64,000 nt of DNA from positions 4,553,831 to 4,617,830 of the forward strand of contig CM036231.1 of assembly GCA_020631735.1 (NCBI GenBank). The letters are read 5' to 3'. Positions 32,649 through 44,706 of this stretch are shown in pieces. The notes beneath the pieces are model-generated. The model had not been told where the DNA came from. It did not search any database and saw only the letters and a list, made by a program, of their open reading frames with translations. Made by a program: the position numbers and the translations under genes. Each line of letters begins with the position of its first letter. Position 1 is the stretch's first letter. Source of the DNA: Saccharum officinarum (taxonomy: Eukaryota; Streptophyta; Magnoliopsida; Poales; Poaceae).

Positions 32649-34767
32649 TGCGAACACAAGGTTAACAAGTTTCCTTGTGTGTTCGTTTTGTGATGAGTGA
32701 TTGTCAATGTGATACATGAAGTAGGTTGAGTGATGACTAACCCTGCTATGACGAAAGCTATGTGTGCGACATGTCTCTTGGCTTATGTTGTGCAGGTGTG
32801 GAGCTCGGAGGCGGTGGTTGATGGTGAGGTGAAGGTCAAGGAGGACGTGCCGTGCCGACAGACCAGGAGCGGTCAAGGACGGACGTGAGGCTTCGACTGA
32901 GGGACCTAGAGGCTGGGTGACTAGCCGTGGTGGCTGACACTTGGGACATCGATAAGTGCAAGAAGACATGAGAGTGACGGTGTTGACCGAGTCAAGACGA
33001 CAGACGTGCGGGTCGAGCGAGGCTCAGAGGACTTGGCGTGCTGGTCGGTCGAGGACGGCGGTGACACATGTCGAGCGGCGGGGGACGCGTACGGAGTACA
33101 CTACTCGCGAGCGGGTTTGGTGGTTTGGGCCTCAAAACCATCGGTGGCGGGTTTACAGGTTTGGGCCTCAAAACCCGGGCAGAGGTTCCGAGAAGGAACG
33201 GACGGCACGTGGCGACATCGGGGAGTTCGCGTCAAGGCGAAGCTACTGATGAGGAGGCGTGGTGGCCGTCGGATGAAGATGACACCGGGTTGGACCATAA
33301 CGCCCTTGGGCTAAGTGGTTTGACTTAATTGTATCCAGTGGCAAAACTGGGATTGTGTAATAGCCCTGTTAAATAGGATAAGGGAGCCCCCATCTCTCTC
33401 ATCTCCCTCCCCACTCTCATTTCCCCTCTTTCTCCTAGGGTTTGCTCTTCTTGTGCTTCTTGAGAGTGGTCCCAAATCTGAATATTTTAGTGTGTATTCT
33501 CTGAGATTTGGAATGAGAATGGAGGCTCGAATCCTCCTCTTGTCCTCTGGGGTTCCTATCTAGTGTGTATTCTCATTTTCGTGGTGGGCTTTGATCTGAG
33601 TTTCCCAGAGTTTGGGACTATCTCAGGTAATGATTTTTGGAGAATCAGTTTGTAGTTAGGTGAATTTGGTCTGTGCAATTTTTGGGAGCGAATCCTTGTG
33701 TTGTGATGGAGATCGAGTATTTTTTGTGGCCGTCCTTTTCCTGTCTGTGTTCTTAGTTCTTCTCTATTCTCGGTCAGGCTTCTGTTCGTGTCTGTTCTTG
33801 GCCACGCGAGAGGCCCAAGCAGCGAATCAGGGCTGCTGCGTCAAGCGTGCTCAAACCTGAGCAGGTGCTTACCCTGTGATGGTGCCGGCGGAGAGCAGCC
33901 CCTCCGTCCTCAATCTTGAGTCCGTAGTTTTCTGGTTGTTTTTCTTGCCGTACGTCTCCGGTGCAGGTCGGCAGGCGCCGTGCGCCGGTTGCCGTGTTTC
34001 GCTGCCGTCGCGTTGCCCAGGTGCTCAGCGGCTCCGTCAGCTCATCCCAAAGGGTCCAGGTGCCCTCTCTGCAGGAGCGCTGCTGCCCTGGCCGTGCTTT
34101 TCCAGTCTCCTGCTTATGCTGTGCGTTCTCTTTTCTTGCGTTCGATTTCAGCTAGCATCGTTGCATCCAGAGTAGCACTGGTTGGTGCACCAGGCGTTCA
34201 ATCTTTTCAGTTTGTGCTTGATCCGTGCTTGATTTTGATAGGTCAAGTTTGCTTTTTGCATCACGTGGTGATGTCTAGCTCTCACTAGTGCTGCTTGCCT
34301 TGATTTCTCTAAGCACAGGTTTGATCGGTGCAGCACCAGGTGTGCTTTTCGGTCTTGAATTCCAGAGCCCTTGGTTGCTCTCGTTTTGTGCAGGATAAGC
34401 TCCGGTGGTCACCGGCGAAGGCACCAGTGCCCCTGCGTTCGAGATTGGTGCTCCTGATTGGTTTTCAGGCCGATATATTTTGGGTGTATTTTCAGTCAGT
34501 GCTCTACTATTTTCCGGCTTGGCATTTTGTTTCACTCGTGGTTTGCATGATTGAGATCCGATTTGAGTTCCGTCTTTTGCGTTAGTTGTCTACCGTTTCA
34601 TAGAATTTATCTAGGTACTCTTGTCACCCGTTGACTTGGGTATTTTAGATTTGGGAACGGTCGTTGTGTCTTGTCCTTGGCGGTGAACTTGGAACAGCAA
34701 CTGAATATTTCGAAAGAAATTTGAGTCTCCCATTCATCCCCCTCTGGTCGCCGTTTTCGGTCCTTCA
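32649..34767 (+). mobile_element. 3' LTR of the decayed Copia element
   Basis: The LTR starts TGCGAACACAAGG right after the polypurine tract and ends about TTTTCGGTCCTTCA, giving 2.1 kb. The end CCCCCTCTGGTCGCC resembles the pyrimidine-rich LTR ends of SIRE-type elements. The first 37 bases can form a hairpin (CGAACACAAGG against CCTTGTGTGTTCG). Short open frames inside are not genes. The right boundary is judged by family resemblance, since no 5' copy exists for comparison. Confidence 0.7.
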
Positions 34768-34978
34768 AAAATAACTATACTTAAGGCAGGATTGCTGGAC
34801 CACCTTTCACAGTTAGTGCACAAGGGCTCATCCTACAGGTCCACCACATGCCTGTGTGGGCCTGCTAATGGGTGAAAACTCACCTCATACCCAACTCATC
34901 CCATATTTTTATAGTTTCAACCCAACCCATTCCGACCCATAAACTAATTAAACAAACGGGTTTACTATAAAAACCTAT

Positions 34979-34983
<5 letters not shown>

Positions 34984-35059
<76 letters not shown>
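34984..35059. repeat. (TA)n microsatellite
   Basis: About 38 uninterrupted TA units inside the hAT-like element. Its length is likely to vary between individuals and to be error-prone in assembly. Confidence 0.95.
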
Positions 35060-35064
<5 letters not shown>

Positions 35065-35530
35065 CATATGTGGCTCACATTAAAGTCGGACCCTAGAAAT
35101 AAAAGCTCGCGTTCATATTATAAAATTTTATTGAAATTATCTAGAATTTGTTGCAGATGATTTAATGTAACAAGTAGTTACTTCATGCCGGTTGGCACTG
35201 CCAGATCAATATGTGGGCCCCACCACGAAGCCGGACCCTAGAAATAAAAGCTCGTGTTCACATTATAAAATTTTGTCGAAATTGACTAAAATTTGTTGCA
35301 GATGATTTAATGTAACAAGCAACTATTTCATGCCAATTGGCACTGCCAAATGAATATGTGGGCTCCACATCAAAGCCGGACCCTAGAAATAAAAGCTCGT
35401 ATTCACATTATAAAATTTTGTCAAAATTGACCAAAATAAATTAAATTGGATTCAAAATGTCATGAGGCTAATTTGTGCCAATTAGCACAACAAAATATGA
35501 ACGTGGGCCCCACATCAAAAGCTAAACAAA
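35065..35530. repeat. 145-bp tandem repeat, about three units
   Basis: GGACCCTAGAAATAAAAGCT recurs at 35088, 35233 and 35378, a spacing of exactly 145 bases each time. Units begin near ATATGTGGGCCCCAC and contain GTTGCAGATGATTTAATGTA. A fourth, partial unit (GTGGGCCCCACATCAAA) lies near 35503. Units are about 85-90% alike by eye. Confidence 0.88.
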
Positions 35531-35808
35531 TTACGAATCAATATATATGTATACTATGATATATTAAAAATTCAACATCAACCCATAGGCTCAACCCATT
35601 CAAACCCACAAAAAAAGAACCCAATCCCCACCCATCCAACCCAGTTTTCTATTAAACCCAACCCGACCCAACCTGCTAAATAAATCAACCCATTCCCACC
35701 CAGCCAGAGTGCACCCACTTGAAAATCCAACCCATTAAACCCATTTGAACCCAATCCATTAGCAGGCCTATGTCTATGCAAGGGAGACTAATGAGATGGG
35801 CCTACATA

Positions 35809-36327
35809 ACGCTGGACGAAAAACTCGAAGCTCGTTAGCTCGCTCGGCTCATGGCTAGCTCGGCTCAGCTCGGCTCGGCTTATTATCATAGCGAGCCGAG
35901 CCGAGCCAAGATTTTAGCTCATTAGCTATAACGAGCCAGCTCGCGAGCCGCTTGCGAGCCAAACGAGCCACAGTTTTAGGAAAAAGTCATCATAACTTAT
36001 ATTAGTTTTGTATTACTTTATGTCTTGCACTTTACAGATGGTTGATATGTTAGCTCATATGAATATTTGTTCGATTTAAGGCTATTGAATATATTATTTT
36101 TGTATTATTACTATTTTCATGCTTTAGATAAATGCAACTATTATATTTTGTATATTTTTTATACCTGGCTAGCGAGCTTAACGAGCCAGCTCGAGCTCAT
36201 AACGAGCCGAGCCGAGATGGCATTCTAGCTCGTTAAGATAACGAGCCAAGCCGAGCTAGCTCATTATCCTAACGGGCCAGAACGAGTCGAGCCGATCCGA
36301 GCTGAGCCGACTCGTTATCCAGCCTTA
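35809..36327. mobile_element. GAGCCGAGCC-rich MITE with 10-bp direct repeat flanks
   Basis: GGCCTACATA stands at 35799-35808 and again at 36328-36337. Between them is a 519-base element whose ends, ACGCTGGACGAAAAACTCG and (complement of right end) TAAGGCTGGATAACGAG, share GCTGGA. Both subterminal zones carry clustered GAGCC, AGCTCG and CGAGCC words in inverted arrangement; the centre is AT-rich. Flanks of 8-10 bases fit a hAT or Mutator-type transposase. It carries no gene. Confidence 0.72.
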
Positions 36328-36535
36328 GGCCTACATATACCGGAGTGTATAGAAAGTAGAAACTAATGTAAGAGGACAATCACCTATGTCTCTATTGACT
36401 ATTGTTTTTGACTTACAGCTACCAGTAGGCTGCATCTGGGAACTCTTTAGCATGTGTTGCATCATGAATCCATAGCTTAAAAATATACATGCACCTCCTT
36501 GTCCCTGATCCCCAACGTCTTACTCGTATTCAACT

Positions 36536-37183
36536 TGTTGGAAAACTAGGTTTCCGACAGGTAGAAGGTAACAGGGCCTTCGCCCGAGAGTGGGCTCCAG
36601 GCGAAGGTAATCAAGTAGGTGGGTCCATCCCTAGTTAGGGTTTTATAAATGAATTCACCAACCTTCTGTACATAGGGTTTGGTTCCCCTTTTATAGGATC
36701 TGTTTACTACCATCCCTTTTTACATCTCTACCCTGCGCCAGCTTAGGTACATTCCAGGAATATCCTCGCACCTATACTAACTGTCGGGGGCAATCTAGGC
36801 TTTCTCTTCTTGCACCGCCTCTACTTCTTGGGCCTTAGCTTTTGGCCCATAGGGAGCCCATTTCTGGTTTGGGACCAAGACGTCATGGGGGTTTCCTTCG
36901 ACACACGGAGATCACCCAGCCTTCGCTCGAGCTGCCTTCGCTCCACCTTGTTGTCTGCCTCGTTCCAGAGCTTTCACCTATATTTATCGAACCTCCGCCA
37001 CGGACCACGCCTAGGGGTCTTCGCCGCCTTCTCCACGCGCCCGGGGGCCTTCGCTGTACCGTTGATCAGGGGCGGAGGTTCCTTTGGGGGCTCCTACACA
37101 TCACCTGCATAATCTGTTAGTGTAAATTTCTGCAGACCGTAGTGGGATCTAACCTCCGCTCCTCACATATCCATGTCCCAACA
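36536..37183 (-). mobile_element. 3' LTR of a minus-oriented Gypsy (probably Tat-lineage) element
   Basis: The segment runs TGTTGG to CCCAACA on the plus strand. The sense strand is minus: it begins TGTTGGGACATGG and holds CCTATAAAAGGGG (TATA box at plus 36689-36695), then about 150 bases of R/U5 ending TTCCAACA. The flanking plus sequence at 37184 reads, on the minus strand, CTCAAGGGTGGAAC just before the LTR, acceptable as a polypurine tract. This makes it a 3' LTR with the element body to the right. The 5' LTR is missing, so no target duplication can be tested. Confidence 0.65.
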
Positions 37184-37408
37184 GTTCCACCCTTGAGGGC
37201 ATGGTCTGATGCGAGTGGGCCGTGACCCTCAATTTTACCGTTGACATTGAGTTGCGAAGGTTTCTCCCCTTTCCCCCTGGGTCGCCCAGATCAGACTGTT
37301 GCGTTTGTGATGTGTCACATTCTTATTCATTGTGTTGGCTCTAGAATCGACGCATTGCTAAATAGACGTGACCATTGGGTGCGGAAGACGAAGCGTCCGC
37401 TCATGGCC

Positions 37409-37415
37409 TATATAA
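37409..37415 (+). promoter_or_regulatory. TATA box of the antisense gene
   Basis: TATATAA within GGCCTATATAAGGGGGCGG, 27 bases upstream of the first ATG context (CCACCCATGCC at 37442). The second assembled copy is at 45268-45274. It drives the strand opposite to the Gypsy element sense strand. Confidence 0.6.
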
Positions 37416-37441
37416 GGGGGCGGTAGGTGAAGGTTCCACCC

Positions 37442-40395
37442 ATGCCGCCTGAGCCATCGCTTTCGCATCTTTCGCTTTACAAGCCTTCTTTCGTGCGTAG
37501 CCTTCGCTTGGTTGCGACCTGCCTACGCTCGTCCTTTGTTCTTTCTAGTTATTTGGAGGTGGCTTCTGCTATCAGTCCTCCTCCTCACTGGGCTACCATC
37601 TTCAGTCCCTACTCCTAGCTTCTCGATGTTAGGGCTAGCGGGTGGTTTGCACGCTTTGAGGAGTGTATGGTTGCTGTTGCGGAGGCCCAAGAGCTTGAGG
37701 AGGATTTGGGTAGTGTTGAAGCTTCAGTTGGTGATTTAGTTGGTGTTGCAGAAGCGGAGGTCATGGCTGGCAAAACCAGGGATTTTGGGCCTTTGCTCAT
37801 GACAAAGAAGGTGATCCTTGAACTGGAGAAGGATGGCTATGTTCCTCAGGGCGGGGCTAAGCTTCCACAGGGCGAGACGGTCCCTACGTCTGGTAAGGAT
37901 TATGATGTCGTCTTTAAGGATTACTTCTCCTGCGGCCTTCGCCTTCCCTCTGTTTGGTTCCTTCGTGAAGTACTGGAGGAGTTTGATGTTCAAATTCACC
38001 ATCTTACTCCTAATGGCCTTCTTACTTTGAGTATATTTTGCTGGGCTTGTGAGTCTTATGGCACTGAGCCAGATCTAGACACTTTTTGTTAATACTACGA
38101 ACTTTAGCGCCAACCTAAGAAGGTGGGTGATGATGAGCTTATTGCTCAGTATGGCAGCTGCACGTTCATGGCGAAGGGGCAGCAAGGGGATTCTAGGTTG
38201 GAAATTTTGTATTGCCAGAAGAACAAGTGGGATAAGGATTAGCTGCGTTATTGGTTTTATGTGCAGACCTTCGGCGTTACCTCTACCCTTGAGGATGGGA
38301 AGAAGGTAACTAGATATCCTCTTGCCTCTGTTATGACAGAGATGAAGCCTTGACGAAGGTGGCACCCAGCAGTGAGATTACCCCTCACAGATAGGCTTGT
38401 GACAAGGTCTTTGCTTTGGCCTGCCAGTACTCCAAAGGCTGTGATCTTGTGGAGGAGATGGTAGCTGCAAAGTTCTGGCCTCTTGGCAAATCTAGGCCTT
38501 CGTTCAAAGTGGAGATGGTGCACCTCCCTATTTATGGTCTAGCTGATGGAATCCCTTTTCCCCATTTTGGGATAAAGCTATCGAAGGATGAAACTCTGGA
38601 GGAGTTTGATACTATCGTGGAGCAAGAGGCGTGAGAAATTGTTGGCGATATTTCTAACAAGGAGTTTCTCGCGCGGAGATCCATTGCAGGCACAATGCCT
38701 TGGCTCAACCGTGTGTTTGAGGAGTTGGGGATACACCACGAGGAACACAAGGTTCCTGCAAAGGTGCTAAAGTCTATTGAGGACAAGGCCAAGAATGCTA
38801 TTGCAAAGAATAATACCGCAGCAGCTGAGTCAAAGAAAAGGAGAGGTACCGGCACGGTGAAGGCGTCAGCAAGAAGCGAAAGATTGGGGCTGCTTTCGCT
38901 GGTGCTTCTACAGAGGCCGCTGAGGAAGTCACGGAGAGTGATCATGGGGGCTCTGCTTCTGCGGCTACTGGCATGGAGGGCGATCATTCCACAACCTCCG
39001 CTAACCTTGGAGGGATGATTTTATTCAAGCCCCTCTTGGAGGGATGGGGGCTAACTCTGCCGCTAAGCCCTCCATCGTGGTGCCTATGCTCGACGTGCTA
39101 GGTGATGACTCATCCAGTTCTAAAGGCGAGGACGGTGGTGGTGGTGACGCTTCCCTGCTTAGCGATGCAGAGGTTGGGAGTGTGGATCACCGCTCTGCGA
39201 AGGTTCCTATGGTCGAGGAGTCTAAAGATGAACCTGAGCATGAGCCGCCTCCAACGCAGCCTTTAAATCTGATGCCCTCGATTGGTTCGCGGCGGTAGAA
39301 GGACATAGAGATGGATGTCACGAAAACTACTTTGTTTTTGGGTAGGTGTTTTCTTGGTTCTTTTGGTTTTACTTTGTGTTTTCACTTTCTGTTTGCTATT
39401 AAAATTTCTCTTATTTTTACTTTTCCTAGGTGACTTAACTACATCCATGGAGACTCCCTTGCCGGGGAGAAGCCTCTATCAGCTGATTTGGACCTTGCCT
39501 GAGTTGGGCTGGATGCCAGTCTAAAGACACCGCTCTTGATTGGAGGGGTTGGGCCTTTGGCTCCTGTTCACTCTGACGGCAAAGGTTTGATCTCATTCTC
39601 TTTGTTTTATTTGTTGCTTTGTTTTGGCGTTTCTGTCATAAGCTGGTCGACTTTCTTTTCAGGAAGCTCCGCGGATACACTAAGTGGGTGGGCGGAGCAC
39701 CTCCATGCTCTTTACACGGAGATAGGAGGTTGAATGCGACCTCCGCTACTTTGGTTCATGTTTTTGTCTTATGTTTCTTATGTTTGGTTTTTTTAATAGG
39801 CCGGGCTTGCCACCACATTAATAAGGTGAATTTCTACCAGCTGCTACGGTACAACTTGGAGTAGTTATGCTTGGTGAGTGCTTGTTGTTTTTGGTTTTGG
39901 GTGCTCTTTTATTTCGGGGTACTAAAACTCTTCTTTGCAGAGTCACCATATGGCGGAGGCTCTTGAGGAGTAGGGGATGAAAGGGATTATCGATCATGAT
40001 GTCGCCATTATGGCATTGAAGAAGGAAGTGGAGGTGGTGGAGGCCGAGAAGACCCAGCTACGGAGGAGGTCGCGGGCCTCTACGTGGCCCGTGCAGATTT
40101 TGAAGATCTATAGGGAAAAGTGGAGTCCCTAGGCAAGGATCTTGAGGGTGCGAAGGCTGCCGAGCAACTCACTGCTGAACGTGCCCTGAAGGCCCTTGAG
40201 ACAGCCGAAAACCTCCGCAAGGAGGTGAATGCAGAAAGGGAGTCAAGCGCGGCTTTGAAGGCGCAGGTGGATATGTTGTCCAAGCACTTAGAGGACGCCA
40301 AGGCTATTGGGCTGGCTGAAGTTGATCTTTATATTGGTGCACTCGGCCAATTTGGGGGTGTTGCTTCTTCGCTGCCCCCTGAGCTATCGGCGTAC
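37442..40395 (+). pseudogene. antisense spliced gene of the Gypsy element, 5' part (pre-gap copy)
   Basis: The plus strand encodes WFARFEECMVAVAEAQELEE (37650), then LPSVWFLREVLEEFDVQIHH followed by LTPNGLLTLSIFCWACESYG. This is the pattern of the putative gypsy-type transposon family (PF04195), typical of extra ORFs in grass retroelements. Later parts read MVHLPIYGLADGIPFPHFGI, and Glu/Ala-rich coiled coil near 40000-40320 (SLGKDLEGAKAAEQLTAERA). At least four intron-like gaps have GT-AG ends: 39342-39429, 39585-39662, 39729-39799 (weak donor) and 39874-39940. In-frame stops (37616, 38090 and others) show decay. A SIRE element interrupts it after 40395; it resumes at 58694. Tat-lineage Gypsy elements are known for antisense extra ORFs near the 3' LTR. 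Confidence 0.65.
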
Positions 40396-43300
40396 TGAAA
40401 GCCCAAGTTTGGTTTTGGTAATTAATGACACCAAGTTGCTAATGCCATGTGTTAAGTGTTTTGAGTTAGGCATAAGCAACACATGTGATGAAGGTGTATG
40501 TGGCAAGGTGTGGTGGCCACAAGATCACAAAGAGATGGTGCATGGACATGAAATGATGATCATGATGAAGATGCACATAAAAGGAAGGACATGATGATCA
40601 AGTGGAGAAGGATCTAAGAGCTCAAGGCAAAGGTATAACCATAGGGTTTTCCTTTTGCCGGTCTAAGATGAGTAGAGAAGTGATTGACCGGGTTTAGGAT
40701 ATATGGCCGACTATCAAGAGGGGCAATCACGGTTAGCTCGGAAATCAAGTGCCACTAGATCAATGTCTTGAGCATATGCATTAGGATCTAGTAAAAAGCT
40801 AACATAACACCTTGAGAAATGATTTATGAAATGCTAACACACATGCACATGGTGGTGTACACTTGGTGGTGTTAGCACAGTTTGTGAAGGCGGTGGAGTT
40901 TAAGCGGTAGAGAGGGGTTTGGGTTCCTCTCTCCCTCCCGCCGAGCTTGCGAGGCGGGATTCGGCGCCTTTTGGAGAAGTGAAATGCCTATTTTCTATTG
41001 CGCCGGAAGTCGGAAAAGAAACGGAGGCGAACGGAGGTCACAGAGATGACCGGACGCTGGACCGGACGCGTCTCTGTATGAACGGACGCGTCTGGTCAGT
41101 GTTCAGCGTCTGCGCGGTTTTCAGTTTGATGATCGGACGCGCAGCGCGTCCGGTCACTTATGATCGGACGCGTCCGGTCATCCAGGGAGCTTACTGGACT
41201 CTAATCGGACGCTGGCACTGTGGCGTCCGGTCAGTTCAACAGCGCATCCGGTCAGTTCTCCTGAGCGAACTAGAGCGCGCGACCGGCGCGTCCGGTCCCT
41301 CACGTAACCGGAGCGTCCGGTCAGGCGTCCAGAAGGGTAGAGCGAAGCGGAGTAACGATCGGACGCGCGGCGCGTCCGGTCACGTGCGATCGGACGCATC
41401 CGGTCTCAACGGGAGCATACTGGAATGCGACCGGACGCGGGCACTGTCGCGTCCGGTCAATCGGTTCAGCGCGTCCGGTCATGGCAACGGCTAGTTCTGA
41501 CACGCACTGTTTCTTGCTGTCGTGTAGTGACCGGACGCGTCCGGTCACCCTGACCGGAGCGTCCGGTCAGTGCGTTTTTCGCTGTGTCGTCTGTAACGGC
41601 TAGCTGCGTACCCCTTCGCTATAAATAGAGGTTGGCCGGGGTTTGAGGGTAACTCTTGCACATTTTGAGAACTAGAGACATACTTTGAGCTAGAGAACAA
41701 CCCCTCCACTCATCTCTTTGCATAGTTGCACATCTTGAGTGAGATTGAGTGAGATTCAAGTGCATTGCTTGAGAGTTGCATTCTAGAGGCACTTGATCTT
41801 CGAGTTGCTGCGGATTTCTTGTTACTCTTCCGTGTTTCCCGACACGGTAGACGGCTTGGAGCAGCGGAGGTGATTGAGCTCGCAATTGGAGATTGTTGGA
41901 GCCTTCACCAAGTGTTGTAAGGGGTTCTTGATCATTCCCCGCGGGAGTTCGCAAATTAGATACTCTAGTGGAGCTCGTGGCTTGGAGGATCCCCATCTTG
42001 TGTGCGGTTGTGCGGTGCCCGCTGAGGGCTCGACTCTTGATAGTCGATTAGCTCGCGAACCGACAAGTGGGTGTATCGCCACAACGGGGAGTAGCTTGCC
42101 GGGAAGCAAGTGAACCTCGGGATAAATCCTTGTGTCATTCTCTTCCGAGGATTTCTCTTGTATGATTGATTGATTGGTATTTCTCTTCTCTTCACGGCGG
42201 TATAATCACTCGAAGCTCTTCTCTCGTATTACTTCTCGTTTCTAGCTTATAGTTGTTGTTGTGTTTAGTGAATAGCCTTGTACTAAACTTGTGTAGGTGG
42301 CTTGCTTAATTAGTTAGAGCTAGTGCTTTTGCTTCGCCACCTTTCGTACTAACTCGTGGTTAAGTAATTCTTGTAGAAGTTTTAATTAGGCTATTCACCC
42401 CCCCTCTAGCCTATTTGGACCTTACAAGTGGTATCGGAGCCGAGGCACCGTTTATTTGAGGCTTAACAACCTACGGTGAAAAAGAAATGGCTCAATTAAG
42501 CTTGCACATCAACAACACCAAGAAGGCACCTCACTTTGATGGCACAAATTATGCATATTGGAAGGTTAAGATGACCGCACACCTAAAGTCAATCAATAGA
42601 GAAGTATGGAAGGTCACCGAAACAAAATTTGAGGTTGCTAATCTGGAAGCACCTACACCGGTGGAAGAGAAGAAGCTCCAATGCAATGACATTGCCATTA
42701 GTGCTCTTCATGAGGCATTAGATGACAAGACCTTTGAGCAAGTAAAGAACATTGAGATTGCTCATGATGCTTGGGCCAAGCTAGAAGAAACATTTGAGGG
42801 CACCGAAGGCACAAAGACCGCCAAAGCATATATCTTGCAAGAAAAATTTTCAAGCTTCAAGATGCAAGATGATGAGAGTGTACCGGAGATGCTTCATAGG
42901 TTGCAAGTCATTGTCAATGAGCTCAAGGCACTTGGTGAGGAGGTCAAGGACAATCAATTCTTTATGAAGTTCTTGAGAAGTCTACCCAAGAGATTTGATA
43001 CATTGATCACCGTGCTAGTAAGGACTACATTGAAGGATTCAACTCCTCAACAAATATTTTCAAGAAGTGATGACCGACGATTCATATAGAGAAGATGATG
43101 AGAAGGATGAGTTGGTAAAGAAGAAGAAGAAGAAGGAAATGAGAAGAAGGATGATGAGAAGAAGAAGAGTGTGGCATTCAAAGCCACCACATCCAAGGGT
43201 AAATCCAAGATGAATCATCAAGTGATGAAGACTCAAGCTCTTGTGATAGTGATGACATTGATGAGAAGATGGCTCTCTTTGTCAAATAATTTAGAAAATT

Positions 43301-44706
43301 CATGAAGAAGAAGGGCTTTCGTGCAAGAAGGAGGAAGAACTCTTACAAGAAGAATGAGCATACCATGAGATGCTTTAGATGCCATAGCAAAGACCATCTC
43401 ATTGCAAAGTGTCCTTATGATAGTGATGATGAAGATGCTATCAAGAAGGAGATAAAGAAGCAAAAGAAGAAGCAAGAGAAGAAGGAGAGCTCTTATAAGA
43501 AGAAGAATGATTCTCATGTTGCTACATGGGACAGTGATGACTCCTCAAGTGATGATGAGGATGAAAACAAGAGTAAGAAGAAGGGACATGCTAGCATTGC
43601 CATCCAAGAGAAGGTCTCCCTCTTTGACACTCCATCGTGCTTCATGGCTAAAGCCGCTAAGGTATTATCCGATGATGAGAGTGATCATGATAATGCTAGT
43701 GATAGTGATAGTGATAGTGATGAAGAAGAATTCACTAAAGATGAACTAATCACTATGCTAGAAGATTGCACTCAACATTATAAAGAATCTAGGAAGGAGT
43801 GCAAGGGCTTGCTTAAGGAAAAGAAAAACCTTATGCAAGAACTTGATGAGCTTAGAGTGTCTTATGAGAGTCTAAAGGTAGACCATAAGAAGCTTCAAAA
43901 GTCTCACACCAAGCTGAAGAAGCTCATTCCTCTCTAGTTGAAAAATGTGAAAACATGCCACTAATGTTGAGAAAGCTAAAACTTGCAACATAGGCATATC
44001 ATGTGATATAATTGATGAATCCTTTCATAAGCCTATTGTTGTTGCTCCCACTAACTCTTCATGTAGTGCATCTACATCATCCTCATCTAGTAGTGATAGT
44101 TTCACTTGTGACTCCACACTTATAGTTGAGAATGAAAATCTCAAGAAGAAGGTAAAAGAGCTCAATCACACATTAGCTAAGGCTTATGGTGGTGAGGATC
44201 GCTTGCTTATGTGCTTGGGTAGCCAAAGAGCTTCTCTCTACAAAGAGGGATTGGGCTATAACCCCAAGAAAGGCAAGGCCGCTTTTGCTCCTCACAAGAC
44301 TCGTTTTGTGAAGAACAAATGGTAGCTATTGCAAAAGTTGCAAGCAAGTTGGTCACATAGAGCAACATTGCATGAACAAGAAATCCAATGCAAATGTATC
44401 CTCAATCAAGTTTAATTCTTTCTATATTGCTTACCAAGGGTACAAATGTGTTCATGCTAAGCAACACACCATGGAGCTCAAAGAAGAAAGCCATTTGGGT
44501 ACCAAAGAGCTTACTCTAACCTGGAGACCCAAACAAGGAACCTAAAAGAATTGATCCTTGTAGGTCAATTACAAAGCCGGAGGAAGGCATTGGGTGCTTG
44601 ATAGTGGGTGCACTCAACATATGACCGGAGACTCTTGTATGTTCAATTCAATTGATACAAGTCAAAATGGTGGTTTTGATGCTATCACTTTCGGCAACAA
44701 CAGAAA
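40396..44706 (+). mobile_element. SIRE Copia element, 5' LTR and gag only (pre-gap copy of the 48251 element)
   Basis: The 5' LTR is 40396-42426, preceded by CGTAC (40391-40395), and the primer-binding site starts at 42429. Its U3 array is at 41048-41570 and its TATA box at 41620-41627. The sequence then follows gag and the first codons of pol ([13 protein letters not shown] at 44600) until the N gap. It occupies the same insertion site, with the same left flank, as the complete element at 48251, so it is the same insertion assembled twice. Confidence 0.9.
42487..44560 (+). pseudogene. SIRE gag, pre-gap copy with extra indels
   Basis: Starts MAQLSLHINNTKKAPHFDG and follows the gag at 50344 exactly until indels appear, for instance an extra base near 43060, lost bases near 43140 and 43213, and several between 43910 and 44530. 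The nonsense codon TAA after ALFVK is shared with the other copy. The extra frameshifts are probably consensus errors, because the other copy lacks them. Confidence 0.8.

Larger units (their letters stand above)
24290..34767 (+). mobile_element. decayed SIRE-lineage Copia element, 5' end missing
   Basis: A plus-strand Copia element runs through gag (24320-27998), protease-integrase-RT-RNase H (27999-31204), a long 3' noncoding region and a 3' LTR (32649-34767). The domain order (integrase before RT) is that of Copia, and the long gag with coiled coil, long LTR and long 3' region fit the SIRE/Maximus lineage. The 5' LTR and start of gag are absent. A solo LTR of another SIRE family (24428-26426) splits gag. 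Several catalytic motifs are mutated, so it is old. Confidence 0.85.
34857..35770. mobile_element. hAT-like non-autonomous element with internal tandem repeats
   Basis: The ends TGGGCCTGCTAATGG and (complement of the right end) TAGGCCTGCTAATGG match at 14 of 15 bases. The flanks TGCCTGTG (34849-34856) and TGTCTATG (35771-35778) agree at 6 of 8 with two transitions, a decayed 8-bp target duplication; the related repeat near 23290 looks like an empty site. Sub-terminal zones are full of ACCCA/CCCATT words. Inside lie a TA microsatellite and 145-bp tandem repeats. No transposase frame. Confidence 0.72.
36944..44706. repeat. first copy of a 7.8-kb duplicated stretch (ends at the gap)
   Basis: This stretch matches 44807-52588 base for base apart from scattered small differences, most of them single-base insertions or deletions. 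It includes part of the Gypsy LTR, the antisense gene and the same SIRE insertion at CGTAC. Errors increase toward the gap: near 44300-44600 it loses or gains bases repeatedly. That pattern suits a low-quality contig end. Confidence 0.92.

Noticed and set aside
36536..37183. Interpretation as a solo LTR
   Set aside because: Flanking pentamers differ (CAACT and GTTCC), and the right flank looks like a polypurine tract and continues into element sequence, so a 3' LTR fits better.
41048..41570. Motif array considered as a CRISPR or minisatellite
   Set aside because: Spacing is irregular, both orientations alternate, and the array is a fixed part of the LTR U3 in all copies.
43302..43937. Separate gene of 211 codons in the pre-gap copy
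   Set aside because: It is the middle of SIRE gag, isolated by the nonsense codon and by indels not present in the other copy.
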